Source of the DNA: Bradyrhizobium sp. CB1717
GTDB taxonomy: Bacteria > Pseudomonadota > Alphaproteobacteria > Rhizobiales > Xanthobacteraceae
Reading direction: 5' to 3'
NCBI RefSeq assembly: GCF_029714325.1
Contig: NZ_CP121666.1
Location: 7,843,001-7,907,000 of the forward strand
Length of the DNA: 64,000 nt
The position numbers and the translations under genes were made by a program. Every line of letters starts with the position of its first letter. Position 1 is the stretch's first letter. The notes below the pieces were generated by a model that made no database searches, was not told the DNA's origin, and saw only the letters and a program-made list of their open reading frames with translations. Positions 1-8,290 of the stretch are shown here, piece after piece.

Positions 1-2049
1 CTGTTCGTCGGACTTCACATGGCATGCGGCGAATTCGCGATCGCTAAGCGTTGCCAATTGCCAGGCATAAACCGGCCACTCGGTATGGATGTGCGCCCAC
101 ATCGGCCTTGGCGTCGCGCCGCTACGCAGCGCCTTAGGCTGCAGCTTGATCTCGAATAGCTTACCTGGCTCGCCCTTCAGCGCGTGCGGCGGTCCCACCG
201 ACTCCAATTCCCCCGCCGCGCGCAACTGCTCGAGATACGTTTGCGATGGAAACGAGTAGGTCTTCATGCAATCGCTGGTAATTGCTGGTTTCCGCGCTTT
301 CAATGAGTTTGCCTGTCCCTGCAGCTCGGACAACATCCCGTTGAGCCGCGTTAACTTGTCGTGCACTTCGGGAACTTGCGAAGGGGTGAGCAGGCCACGT
401 CGGCGACGCTCCTGCAACGCAGTTACACAGGCCTCAATTTCTTCGGCTTGCGTCTGCAAGCGCGTAATTACGCAATCCAAGACGTGTTCGGCGTCCTCGG
501 GCTTCATCTGGCGCGTTTGCGAGACGCTCCTTTGCTGGGACGGCAGATCGAACTGCAGCAGCTTGTCCAATCGCTCAAGTAATCCCGCCAGTGCCTCCTT
601 GGACGGCGGCGCCTGCCACATCTGGAGGTGCTCGGTTGCAGCGGAAGAGGTGCGTGCTTCCTCCGTGGTGGCGATTTTCTTTGTCCCGAGATCGGAGCGC
701 ACGATAACCCTCCGCGTCGGAGCCGTAGCGGTATCAGGCCTGCCTAGTTGCGACTCGTATGAGCTGGCCGTTGAGCTTCCCTCGCCTCCAGCCGCTGCGC
801 GCCTTCCTTTGCCCTTTCTGCGGCGCGGATTGACTTCGCCCACGACGCCAGCATTTTCAGGCGGCGCAGCCCAATCCGGCGATTCGATCGTGACCGGTGT
901 TGTTGGCTGTAGTGCCAGCAGCCGCATGACCTCGTTCGCTGTCGCCCACGCACCTTCCACAATCTCATCCAGCAACTGCAGCGGAAGGTCTGCTCCCGTT
1001 CCGGCCCCCCTCAAACTGGCAACGATGCCGCTCAGCCCTGATGCAAATTCCGAAAGCCGCTCCATGACTCCTTCCAGAACGGCGCGATGCCCCGCGTCGA
1101 GCACTGCTCCGTCGCTGTATAGAACGGCTTGGTTCGTCGAGATGAATGCCGGAAAAACATCCTCCACGAAGGTCCCGAGCAGACGCACCCGCCCGCTCTC
1201 GTCCATGAGAGCATTGCGCACGTGTGGGTCGAGCATGCTCGCTCGCGCGTCAATCAAGAGCTCAGCGAGCGCGATCCGCGATTGCAGATGCATGCACTTC
1301 ATATTAAGAGCCCAGCCGGTTTGCAGTCTTAGTGCTGTCTCTTCGGCCTTGCGCATCTCGGGCGTGCTACTTGGCAAGTTGGCAGTAGCCGCCCAGACAG
1401 ACTGCATCCGCTCCAAGCGCAACACCTTCTTTCCCCACCATTCCATGCAGGCTGCATAGTAGTTTGCCACGCTTGCAAACGCGCCGCTCACCTGGGCAGG
1501 CGTACCGGTGTTTCTAATCCTCCCAAGCCAGCCTGTTGCTTTCTTTCTGTCCTCCTCCAGCTTATAGACAATCTGGGTGGCGACTGCGTTACATTCATCG
1601 GCCGCGTGCAGCGTGTCATCGCGGAGCCGGCGAGCCTGATCGTCCGGCAGGATGCGGCGCGCCAAATTGGCAGGCAGGTCCGCGTAGTACTCCAGAACTG
1701 TTGAGCCTGATTTGACGACTTGATCGATCAGCTCTTGCGCCTCTGGTAGATTCTGGGCGCGCGTCGCCGCTCGACGGCTAGCCTCAAGCTCCCCAAGCAG
1801 GTTGTCCATTTTTTGCCTTGCTGCCTTGATCTCGCTGCGCGTTGGCGCTGCCAGATTCGAAGCTGGCTTGCCAAGCACCGCGGTTCTGTCTTGAGTGCCA
1901 GAGCGCATCCGCTCGATGGCGGCATCGAAGGACTGACTGCGTCCTCCCGGGAGTAGGCTGGGCTCCGGGCTCGAACGGCTTATGTCCCCGCTGCTGTCGG
2001 CTCCTGTGGCCCCGACCTCCGATGTGCCAGCTCGGCCAATCCCCGTCAT
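1..2049 (-). CDS. Large type III effector-like protein, 3' end beyond the window (possible XopP/HLK family)
   Basis: The minus strand is open from an ATG at 2049 to the window edge, 683 codons with no stop; I checked the first 420 bases triplet by triplet. The N-terminus is Ser/Gly/Thr-rich as in secreted effectors, followed by a long helical, Ala/Leu/Glu-rich middle and a basic linker (about residues 410-430). The last visible residues contain an AHIHTEWPV stretch and a CHVKSDEQ stretch. The latter resembles the conserved His-Leu-Lys tripeptide of the XopP/RipH (HLK) effectors; that family link is from memory and uncertain. A tts-box-like element ends about 45 bases before the ATG, the same spacing as at nopB, which supports TtsI control and type III export. 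Long plus-strand open frames here are shadows of this gene. Confidence 0.6.
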   Translation of the reverse strand, partial: MTGIGRAGTSEVGATGADSSGDISRSSPEPSLLPGGRSQSFDAAIERMRSGTQDRTAVLGKPASNLAAPTRSEIKAARQKMDNLLGELEASRRAATRAQNLPEAQELIDQVVKSGSTVLEYYADLPANLARRILPDDQARRLRDDTLHAADECNAVATQIVYKLEEDRKKATGWLGRIRNTGTPAQVSGAFASVANYYAACMEWWGKKVLRLERMQSVWAATANLPSSTPEMRKAEETALRLQTGWALNMKCMHLQSRIALAELLIDARASMLDPHVRNALMDESGRVRLLGTFVEDVFPAFISTNQAVLYSDGAVLDAGHRAVLEGVMERLSEFASGLSGIVASLRGAGTGADLPLQLLDEIVEGAWATANEVMRLLALQPTTPVTIESPDWAAPPENAGVVGEVNPRRRKGKGRRAAAGGEGSSTASSYESQLGRPDTATAPTRRVIVRSDLGTKKIATTEEARTSSAATEHLQMWQAPPSKEALAGLLERLDKLLQFDLPSQQRSVSQTRQMKPEDAEHVLDCVITRLQTQAEEIEACVTALQERRRRGLLTPSQVPEVHDKLTRLNGMLSELQGQANSLKARKPAITSDCMKTYSFPSQTYLEQLRAAGELESVGPPHALKGEPGKLFEIKLQPKALRSGATPRPMWAHIHTEWPVYAWQLATLSDREFAACHVKSDEQ

Positions 2050-2089
2050 ACTTTGTCTCCAATAAAAGTCAGCCCGTCTGGATAGACCG

Positions 2090-2114
2090 CGTGACTGACG
2101 GCTAGCTGACCAAA
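2090..2114 (-). promoter_or_regulatory. Putative tts box upstream of the large effector gene
   Basis: On the minus strand the sequence reads TGGTCAGCTAGCCGTCAG, which keeps the GTCAGCT core and the following CG and AG of the tts consensus (GTCAGCTTNTCGAAAGCT) but differs at several positions. It lies about 45 bases upstream of the ATG at 2049. A weaker match than the boxes at nopC or at 34367. Confidence 0.5.
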
Positions 2115-2621
2115 GCGCTCTTGGGGATGCTCAAGAAACCCCGATGTTGGCTAGGGTTCCACGTCCGTTGCAACTCTCAATGTTCCTGAAGAGAGCGATG
2201 CCAGGGACGCCTCGGCTATATCCAGCTGAGACGAGATCGCGGCGGACGTGCGCTGGGCAGGAACCGTCGGTACGAGTCCCGCCCGCTTTGTCGATGGTTC
2301 GATCCCGGCCAATTGGGACAAGTTATCCCGAAGTGTTTAGGCAACCTGGGGGACGTTCGCAGCTTGCAAGCAAAATATGGTCAAACGGCAATGAGCATAT
2401 ATCGATTGGCAGACCTAAGATCGCCGTCTGGTCGTGCTAAGGGTAAGAGGACTTTGCCGGAGAGCGTACCGGCGGTCCTTTCACCGATGACGATGAGTGC
2501 AAGAGGCCGATCAGCAACGATATTTTTTCCGTTCGAATCGGCAGATTCGCCCTTCCGCAGCTTCGGTTCTCGCTGCATTTCGCAGAAGCCCGGCGCCCAT
2601 TTAAGCTCCGTCAGATCACCT

Positions 2622-2975
2622 TCATAGAAATAGGGCAGCGAGCGCACCAAACGCACCGAGAACCAGCCCAATCAGCGAACCGGCGGTTGGTACGTCTCTA
2701 AAGAGCAGAACCGTGAGTATCGGCTCGATGACCAGGATGGCCCCCAGCGATATCGCGACAATGATCCAGATATTCTTCAGATGCATGTAACCCAGCGCGT
2801 ATCCAAAAACGAGGAGGATGCCACCCAAGCTCACCAGGACAAACATCGGCCAAAGCATCGCCAGATCGCCACCGGCCTTTCCGAACTGCCTTGAGGCAAT
2901 CAACTCCGCGACTATCGAAAGAGCTTCTCCAAGGAAAATCGCTGCCACAGCTACAATTCTCAACATCAAGGTCAT
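2622..2975 (-). CDS. Small four-helix membrane protein (DMT/SMR-like transporter)
   Basis: A 117-residue protein that is almost entirely hydrophobic, with four predicted membrane helices (about residues 5-25, 38-62, 68-90 and 96-117) and few charges. Size and layout match the small multidrug resistance and EamA-half members of the drug/metabolite transporter superfamily, which usually dimerise in the inner membrane. An AGAGG sequence sits just before the ATG at 2975. It lies about 280 bases downstream of the P450 gene on the same strand, so an export role for a P450 product is possible but only inferred. No substrate can be named. Confidence 0.6.
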   Translation of the reverse strand: MTLMLRIVAVAAIFLGEALSIVAELIASRQFGKAGGDLAMLWPMFVLVSLGGILLVFGYALGYMHLKNIWIIVAISLGAILVIEPILTVLLFRDVPTAGSLIGLVLGAFGALAALFL

Positions 2976-3257
2976 TGGCCTCTATGGTTTCGGCTATTGA
3001 GGTGGCCCGGAGACCTGCATCGGAGTAGCCGTTGAGGTTCAATTTTCGGCATGCCAAGCGTTTGCGACTCGAGACGCGCGCCCACTTGTCGTTTCTCGCG
3101 GGTCCTTCTAAGCGTCTGCCGGGCCGGTAGTTAGCTTCCGATATACAGCATTGTTTCTCGTCGATCACCCCGTCTGGCATTGCTTGCAGAAACCAAAGAT
3201 GGTTCAGGACAAGCCCGCCCCGCCGCCTGCCCTCTGCGTGAGCAGAGTAATTTGAGC

Positions 3258-4505
3258 CTAGGCTGCAATCCGCACGGGGAGAGCGGAATAGCCGTGCACG
3301 AAGTTAGAGGCAATCCGCTCGGGTTCGCCGACGACCTCGAACCACAATCCCGCAGACAAAATCTCTTCCCAGAGAACTCTCAACTGCAGCTCCGCAAGAT
3401 GTCGACCAAGACAGCGATGGATGCCGAATCCAAACGAGAGATGTTGCCTCACATTTTTGCGATCGATCACGAAACTGTTGGCGTTCTCAATGATCTCTTC
3501 GTCCCTGTTACCGGAGATGTACCACATGACGACCTTGTCGCCTTTCCTGATCTGTTTTCCACCTACGATGCTGTCGATCGCGGCGGTACGGCGCATATGT
3601 GCGATTGGCGTCTGGTACCGAATAATCTCGGACACGGCGCTTGAGATAAGCTCGGGATTGTCAATTAGTTTTCGCAGTTCGGAGGGGTACTGATTCATGA
3701 ACAGCAGGCCGCCGGTAATTGAATTGCGCGTGGTGTCATTGCCCCCAACGATCAGCAGAATCAGATTTCCGAGAAACTCACTCGGCTCCATCTGGCGTGT
3801 GGAAGGCGAATGCGCCATCAGGGAAATCAAGTCGAGGCGCGGCTCGGCTTTGATGCGCTCGTTCCAAAGCCGGGTGAAATAGTCCAGGCACTCGGACAAA
3901 ATGGTGCTTCGCTTGTCCCAACTGTCGATTGCATGGCCCGTTCTCGGAGCTGTAACAGCGACGTCTGACCAATAGGTCAGCAGTCGCCGATCCTCAAATG
4001 GAAAGTCGAACAGCGTGGCGAGCATTTGCGTCGTCAACTCTATGGACACCATGTCCACCCAGTTGAAGGCCTCATTGCGCGGCAAGCCGGCGAGAATCGC
4101 CCTGACCCGAGACCGGATCAAGCTTTCGAGCTTCGTCAAGCTTTCCGGTCCGACGATCGGGCTCACGGTATTGCGCTGCTCGGCGTGCTTTGGAGGCCCC
4201 ATCTTGATGAAACTCGGGGTCCAGTGCTCGCCAGGCACGTCGACAATAGTGACACCTTGCTCTGACGAGAACGCTTTGTGGTTTGTGTCTACGGCTACGA
4301 TATCCCGGTATTTCGTTACGGACCAATATGGACCATGAGCGCTGTCTTGACAGTAGTGAACGGGATCTTCCTTTCGCAACCGCTCGAAGCAGGTCCATAT
4401 GCTCTCGTCTTGAAAGCGCTTGCCCTCGCTTACATCCAGCTTGCTCAACGGGATAAAACACGAAGCCTCAGCCCCATAATCTTCCGATCGCCTTGTCATG
4501 ATCAT
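3258..4505 (-). CDS. Cytochrome P450
   Basis: A 415-residue bacterial class I P450, full length for the family, and a haem-thiolate monooxygenase. Visible landmarks are the I-helix oxygen-activation motif GGNDTTRN (near residue 255), the K-helix ExxR in SEIIRY, and the haem-ligand loop FGFGIHRCLGRHL with the cysteine ligand at about residue 365. There is no signal peptide, so it is a soluble cytoplasmic enzyme that needs a ferredoxin and reductase, neither of which is in the window. Starts at 4505 or 4499 are both possible. P450 genes are common in rhizobial symbiosis regions (for example the gibberellin cluster and CYP127-type genes), but I cannot assign a subfamily. Neighbours on the same strand are a PanC-like gene upstream and a small transporter downstream. 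Confidence 0.9.
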   Translation of the reverse strand: MIMTRRSEDYGAEASCFIPLSKLDVSEGKRFQDESIWTCFERLRKEDPVHYCQDSAHGPYWSVTKYRDIVAVDTNHKAFSSEQGVTIVDVPGEHWTPSFIKMGPPKHAEQRNTVSPIVGPESLTKLESLIRSRVRAILAGLPRNEAFNWVDMVSIELTTQMLATLFDFPFEDRRLLTYWSDVAVTAPRTGHAIDSWDKRSTILSECLDYFTRLWNERIKAEPRLDLISLMAHSPSTRQMEPSEFLGNLILLIVGGNDTTRNSITGGLLFMNQYPSELRKLIDNPELISSAVSEIIRYQTPIAHMRRTAAIDSIVGGKQIRKGDKVVMWYISGNRDEEIIENANSFVIDRKNVRQHLSFGFGIHRCLGRHLAELQLRVLWEEILSAGLWFEVVGEPERIASNFVHGYSALPVRIAA

Positions 4506-4828
4506 CTCTGCAGATTCCGCTCTCGAGAGTTTGCGGTGTGGCGCGATTCATCGCTTCGAGCTGCCGCAGCGCTTAGCTGCGACGGGCCGCTCGACCAGGC
4601 TACCTCACAGTGCAGCTAGCCTCGCCCTACCACGTCGGGCAGTAAGGATCGTATTGACTTTCCAAGTCGATCTACTCAATGGATCAGTGAGCGCTGTCAG
4701 CGCTGGTTAGAGATCGCTATGCGCTGGAGGCAACATCAAGCCTAGTACACCTTCATAAGGCGACCCTCGCCTTGGGATACGGCCGGAGCGGATAGCTTTC
4801 TCAAGGTCATGGATGAATAATCGTCTGG
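4506..4828. other. Intergenic stretch between the P450 and panC-like genes
   Basis: No convincing gene. A poor tts-like match lies near 4793-4812 on the minus strand (it has a GAAAGCT half, but the first half is off by a deletion); not strong enough to call as a TtsI site for the P450. Confidence 0.5.
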
Positions 4829-5710
4829 CTAGGACTGTTCAGGCAGATCGATCCAGATATCCGAAGGACCCTTCATGAGGGTATCCTGATCTGGAACGTA
4901 GATATTATCGAAGATCCTGAGACCATGAGCCGTTGCCGCTCCAAAGATTATGAAAGGGATCTTGACTTGCTCCAGGTCTTCGAAGTTGTCGGCGCCGACG
5001 ATTCGAACAAAATCGAGCTTAAAGTGTCGGAACTTGATCTGAGATGTAGCCGACGCGACCAGATCCTTGACGCTAGATACCCCGTGGGCGATCTCTTTCC
5101 TCGAATGGTTGAGTGCTGTGAAGAGACACGACAGCTCATCAAGCTCGGAACGGCCAAATCGCCTCAAACGCGACGAAATAGGCACTCCGTTCTTGTATCT
5201 CACGGTCGGCACAAACCTTATCTCGCAATCCAGAAGGAGGTCTGCGACGGCGCGCTTCACCAGGATCGCCTGACCGATATCTTTTAAGCCGAAGTAGCTG
5301 CGAGTTGGCCTTGCATAGCAGATCCAGCGGACTGCCCCGGTAACGGCTTCCTTCAAATACGCATCACGCCCCCCTAAACGCAAATGACAGTCGCCTTGCG
5401 ATATAAAGGTTCGATAGCCAGGCGGGAACATTTCGGCGTCGTTGGAGGAAATCACGGCAGTTGCTCCCGAACGCAATGCAAGTCCAATATCCTCGTCCAA
5501 ATTGAAATCGTAGCTCCCACCTGGTCTAAGCTGGATCTTGTTCGGGTAGACTGTGACGATCGCGACGTCATTCTCCGATGCCGCCCTTCTGATCAGTTCT
5601 GCATGCCCAAGATGCAGGGCGCCGAGAGTATGTACCGTCCCGATTGTCTGCCCTGTTCTCGCTACCTCCCGGATGAACGCTTTACCTGCGGAAAGACATG
5701 CCAGATGCAT
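4829..5710 (-). CDS. Divergent pantoate-beta-alanine ligase (PanC)-like protein
   Basis: A 293-residue protein with the PanC layout. PanC joins pantoate and beta-alanine through an acyl-adenylate in the cytoplasm to make pantothenate. The HxGH nucleotide-binding signature is present in TLGALHLGH, followed by a YPNKIQL segment (usually VNPTQF), YFGLKDIGQ (usually FGEKDYQQ) and PISSRLRR (usually the KMSKS-like AMSSRNR). So the adenylation core is kept, but several substrate-pocket positions differ from housekeeping PanC. The start at 5710 is chosen because GGAGTAGGA precedes it; an upstream start at 5740 lacks such a site. No panB is nearby, so it may be a specialised amide ligase or a panC duplicate. 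It is on the same strand as the P450 gene and 323 bases from it. Confidence 0.75.
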   Translation of the reverse strand: MHLACLSAGKAFIREVARTGQTIGTVHTLGALHLGHAELIRRAASENDVAIVTVYPNKIQLRPGGSYDFNLDEDIGLALRSGATAVISSNDAEMFPPGYRTFISQGDCHLRLGGRDAYLKEAVTGAVRWICYARPTRSYFGLKDIGQAILVKRAVADLLLDCEIRFVPTVRYKNGVPISSRLRRFGRSELDELSCLFTALNHSRKEIAHGVSSVKDLVASATSQIKFRHFKLDFVRIVGADNFEDLEQVKIPFIIFGAATAHGLRIFDNIYVPDQDTLMKGPSDIWIDLPEQS

Positions 5711-5913
5711 TTTCCTACTCCAGTCTCTTTGAACGCCCAAAGAGCGATCTGATTGGTCCGATCGCGCAGAAAGTCTGCCCTGCCTCTCCTATCCGCCGGC
5801 AATGCCAATACCCCCATAGCGCTTTAGCGCTCGCTCACAGCCCGGACGACCGCCCAAAGCTGTCCTAAGCTCACCGACACTGCATTCCGTTCTATTTGCA
5901 GTCTCCAAAGCCG

Positions 5914-7395
5914 TCAGGTGGACCCTTCTCGACCCCGTCTGATCAACGATGAGAATTCAGTTAGGTAGCTTGATGGCTCGCGTGGCTGATCCCCCTTCAG
6001 AGCGGCCTGTAGGCCCGGACATCGGTCTGCAAAGAACGGTGGCTCGAATGTGGTTATCTTAGCGCCCGAAAAGTCGACCTTTACCAAGCTGGCCTGGAAC
6101 GGCGACATCCCACTCAGGTTCGCCTCGCGCAAGGACGATTGGTTCATGCGAACGTACGCGGCCCGCGTTGCCTCCAGATTGGTTCTCGTCATTCCTGCGG
6201 CCAGATATGCCTGAACGAGATTCGATCCTTCGAGATTTGCCTCATCCAGTGCCATTGATTGCGGGGGATCACCGGTGATCATCGACCTATAGAGATAAGC
6301 ATTGGATAGGTCTGCGCGTTCGAGATCACAGTCGCGCACAAAGGCACAGCGGCCACGAAAGCTCGATAATTTGGCGGCTCGCATTGTGCTCTCTGTTATC
6401 GAAATGCATTCGCCTGATGCCAGAGACAGGTCCGCTCCGTCGAGCTGGCAGGAATGAATGGATGCACCGTTGAGCACGGCACCGACGAGGTTTGCGTTGG
6501 ACAAGCTTACGGACACAAGCCGCGCCTGGCTTAAGTCTGCCTGCTCAAGCTCTGCATTTGGAAGATTTGACAGGTGAATATCAGCAAATGGTGCGCTCAT
6601 GGCTCTCGCTGCGATGCGGCCGCTTACCTTTGAGAGTCTCAGATACGGAAGATGAGCGCCTTCCAGGACAAGACCATCGACCGAGGTGGGACGCACGATC
6701 GATAAACAGTCCCCCTTTGACTGGACGAACGAGCAAGACGTCAGATGCGCTTTCGTGATCGTGAGTTGGCTCAGCTTGGCAAAGCGGAAGGAAGCGGATG
6801 GAAGGAAACATTCATTGATGGTCGAGCCCTGTAGCTCCGCGCCATCAAATACAGCATCACTCGCGTCGCATTGATAAGCGAGAAGCCCGCTGAGCATGGC
6901 GTTGTCAAAGCGTGTCCTTTTCATGCTGCAACCGTGAAATAGACTGCCGGTTGCATCAACTACATTGCGCAGACTGGCATCATCGAAGTTGCAGACCTGC
7001 GCAGCGAGCGCGTGCATATATGCAAAATCGAGCTTGGCCCCGCGGAAACTTGCCCTCTCTAGCCCCGGACAGATAAGATTCGCCCCAGAAAGGTCTGCTC
7101 GGTCCAATTTGGCTCCGTAGAGCTGCGCACGATTGAGGGTACAGCGTCGCAACGGGAATTCTGACAGGTCGAGACCATTAAAGTCCTCGGAGGATAGCTG
7201 CAAGCCAATCCCAGTCCTTCTGATCGCCTCTTCGGTTCGCCACCCGACGGCGGCCACCGCGCGCAGCCGATCGGCAGCTCGGCTCCAGTACCGAACAAAG
7301 TCGCCATCTGATGAAAGGTTGTTTTTCGGATCTGACCAGTGCTCTGCCCCTTCATTCGCGGTGCACGCGCTATCAGCGCCGATCGTTTGCGACAT
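5914..7395 (-). CDS. Pentapeptide-repeat protein
   Basis: A 493-residue protein made mostly of tandem pentapeptide repeats of the A(D/N)Lxx type from about residue 70 to 450, for example LDRADLSGANL, LSNANLVGAVL and LDEANLEGSNLVQAYL. Such repeats form a right-handed beta-helix. The first 40 residues are polar, rich in Ser, Ala and Asn, with no signal peptide; the last 45 are non-repetitive. The ATG at 7395 is preferred over a GTG at 7401. Pentapeptide proteins include type III effectors such as Salmonella PipB2, and the setting beside a T3SS makes an effector role plausible. I found no tts box upstream, so this is inference only. Function unknown. Confidence 0.8.
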   Translation of the reverse strand: MSQTIGADSACTANEGAEHWSDPKNNLSSDGDFVRYWSRAADRLRAVAAVGWRTEEAIRRTGIGLQLSSEDFNGLDLSEFPLRRCTLNRAQLYGAKLDRADLSGANLICPGLERASFRGAKLDFAYMHALAAQVCNFDDASLRNVVDATGSLFHGCSMKRTRFDNAMLSGLLAYQCDASDAVFDGAELQGSTINECFLPSASFRFAKLSQLTITKAHLTSCSFVQSKGDCLSIVRPTSVDGLVLEGAHLPYLRLSKVSGRIAARAMSAPFADIHLSNLPNAELEQADLSQARLVSVSLSNANLVGAVLNGASIHSCQLDGADLSLASGECISITESTMRAAKLSSFRGRCAFVRDCDLERADLSNAYLYRSMITGDPPQSMALDEANLEGSNLVQAYLAAGMTRTNLEATRAAYVRMNQSSLREANLSGMSPFQASLVKVDFSGAKITTFEPPFFADRCPGLQAALKGDQPREPSSYLTEFSSLIRRGREGST

Positions 7396-8290
7396 GACCA
7401 CGATTCCGTATTGCCCGGATTACGGGGGGCCTGTTATTGACCTCTTTTTGCTGCGCCTTGGAGGTACGCTATGCGACCTGTGGCGAACTCGTCGGCGAAA
7501 TGGCGACACGATGCGTCGATGAGGTGCCTATTGTGTCGGTGACCTCCGCGGCCGGCACGCTTGAGCACGTCAGCCGAATTCTAGTCATGCGCCCCCACTG
7601 CGGCTCGCTGAGACTATTCACCGAGCCCGGCGACGCTGACCACGCAACGGTCGTTTGACAGTGTCGATATGTCCAGAAGTTGCGGTTTGGCTCGTCGGCT
7701 CTTATAGGCAAATCCAAATCGCTCTCCATCAAACCGAATGCGAAAACTTCAAGGTCTTGTTCCTTTTTCAGAATGGACCCACGGCTTCCGGGCGGATAAG
7801 TGATCGTTCACAGGGCTGAAGTCTGCCCCTACTCGGCCTTACCTCATTTCCGATAGCAATGACCGTGCCAGCCGCATCAGTCGCAATTAAGGGCTGAATA
7901 GGCGTCATGAAATCGATAGTGATGCCGACTGTCTTGAACCTGACAAACACGCTCTCGTTGTCAGGGACCGCACCATGATCGACAACGCTATCGTGAAAGC
8001 GAAGATTGCGAGCTTGTCTGCACGAGCACAAGAGCCGCCCGTCCTAGCGGGCATGACATCGATAACTTGCAATCCGACAATTGCGGATCGCCGACCTCAC
8101 GGTTAGCGAGTGTTCGAACTCGGCTAACTCTGCTCCGCGCGCCGACCAGTCCATCTAGCGGGAACCCGTGCCACAGACTGACGGTCGCGCGATGAACGAG
8201 CGCTAGTCGTGACCAACTCGGTGCGCAAATGCGAATGCCCCGCGATTGGAGATAGACAATTTTATCATAAAGGATCGAATTCGAAGGCGT
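7396..8290. other. Gene-poor stretch between the pentapeptide and ABC transporter genes
   Basis: Only short overlapping open frames in both directions, none with a clear ribosome site or family motif. A minus-strand frame of 87 codons (7768-8031) has some protein-like composition but no recognisable domain and may be a gene remnant. Confidence 0.5.

Noticed and set aside
266..1459. Long plus-strand open frame of 397 codons
   Set aside because: Cys/Ser/Arg-rich, no motif; it mirrors the minus-strand effector gene, which is open over the whole region and has a tts box.
4085..4140. AGCTTTCGAGCTTCGTCA resembling a reversed tts box
   Set aside because: Inside the P450 coding sequence, and the distal half does not match; chance.
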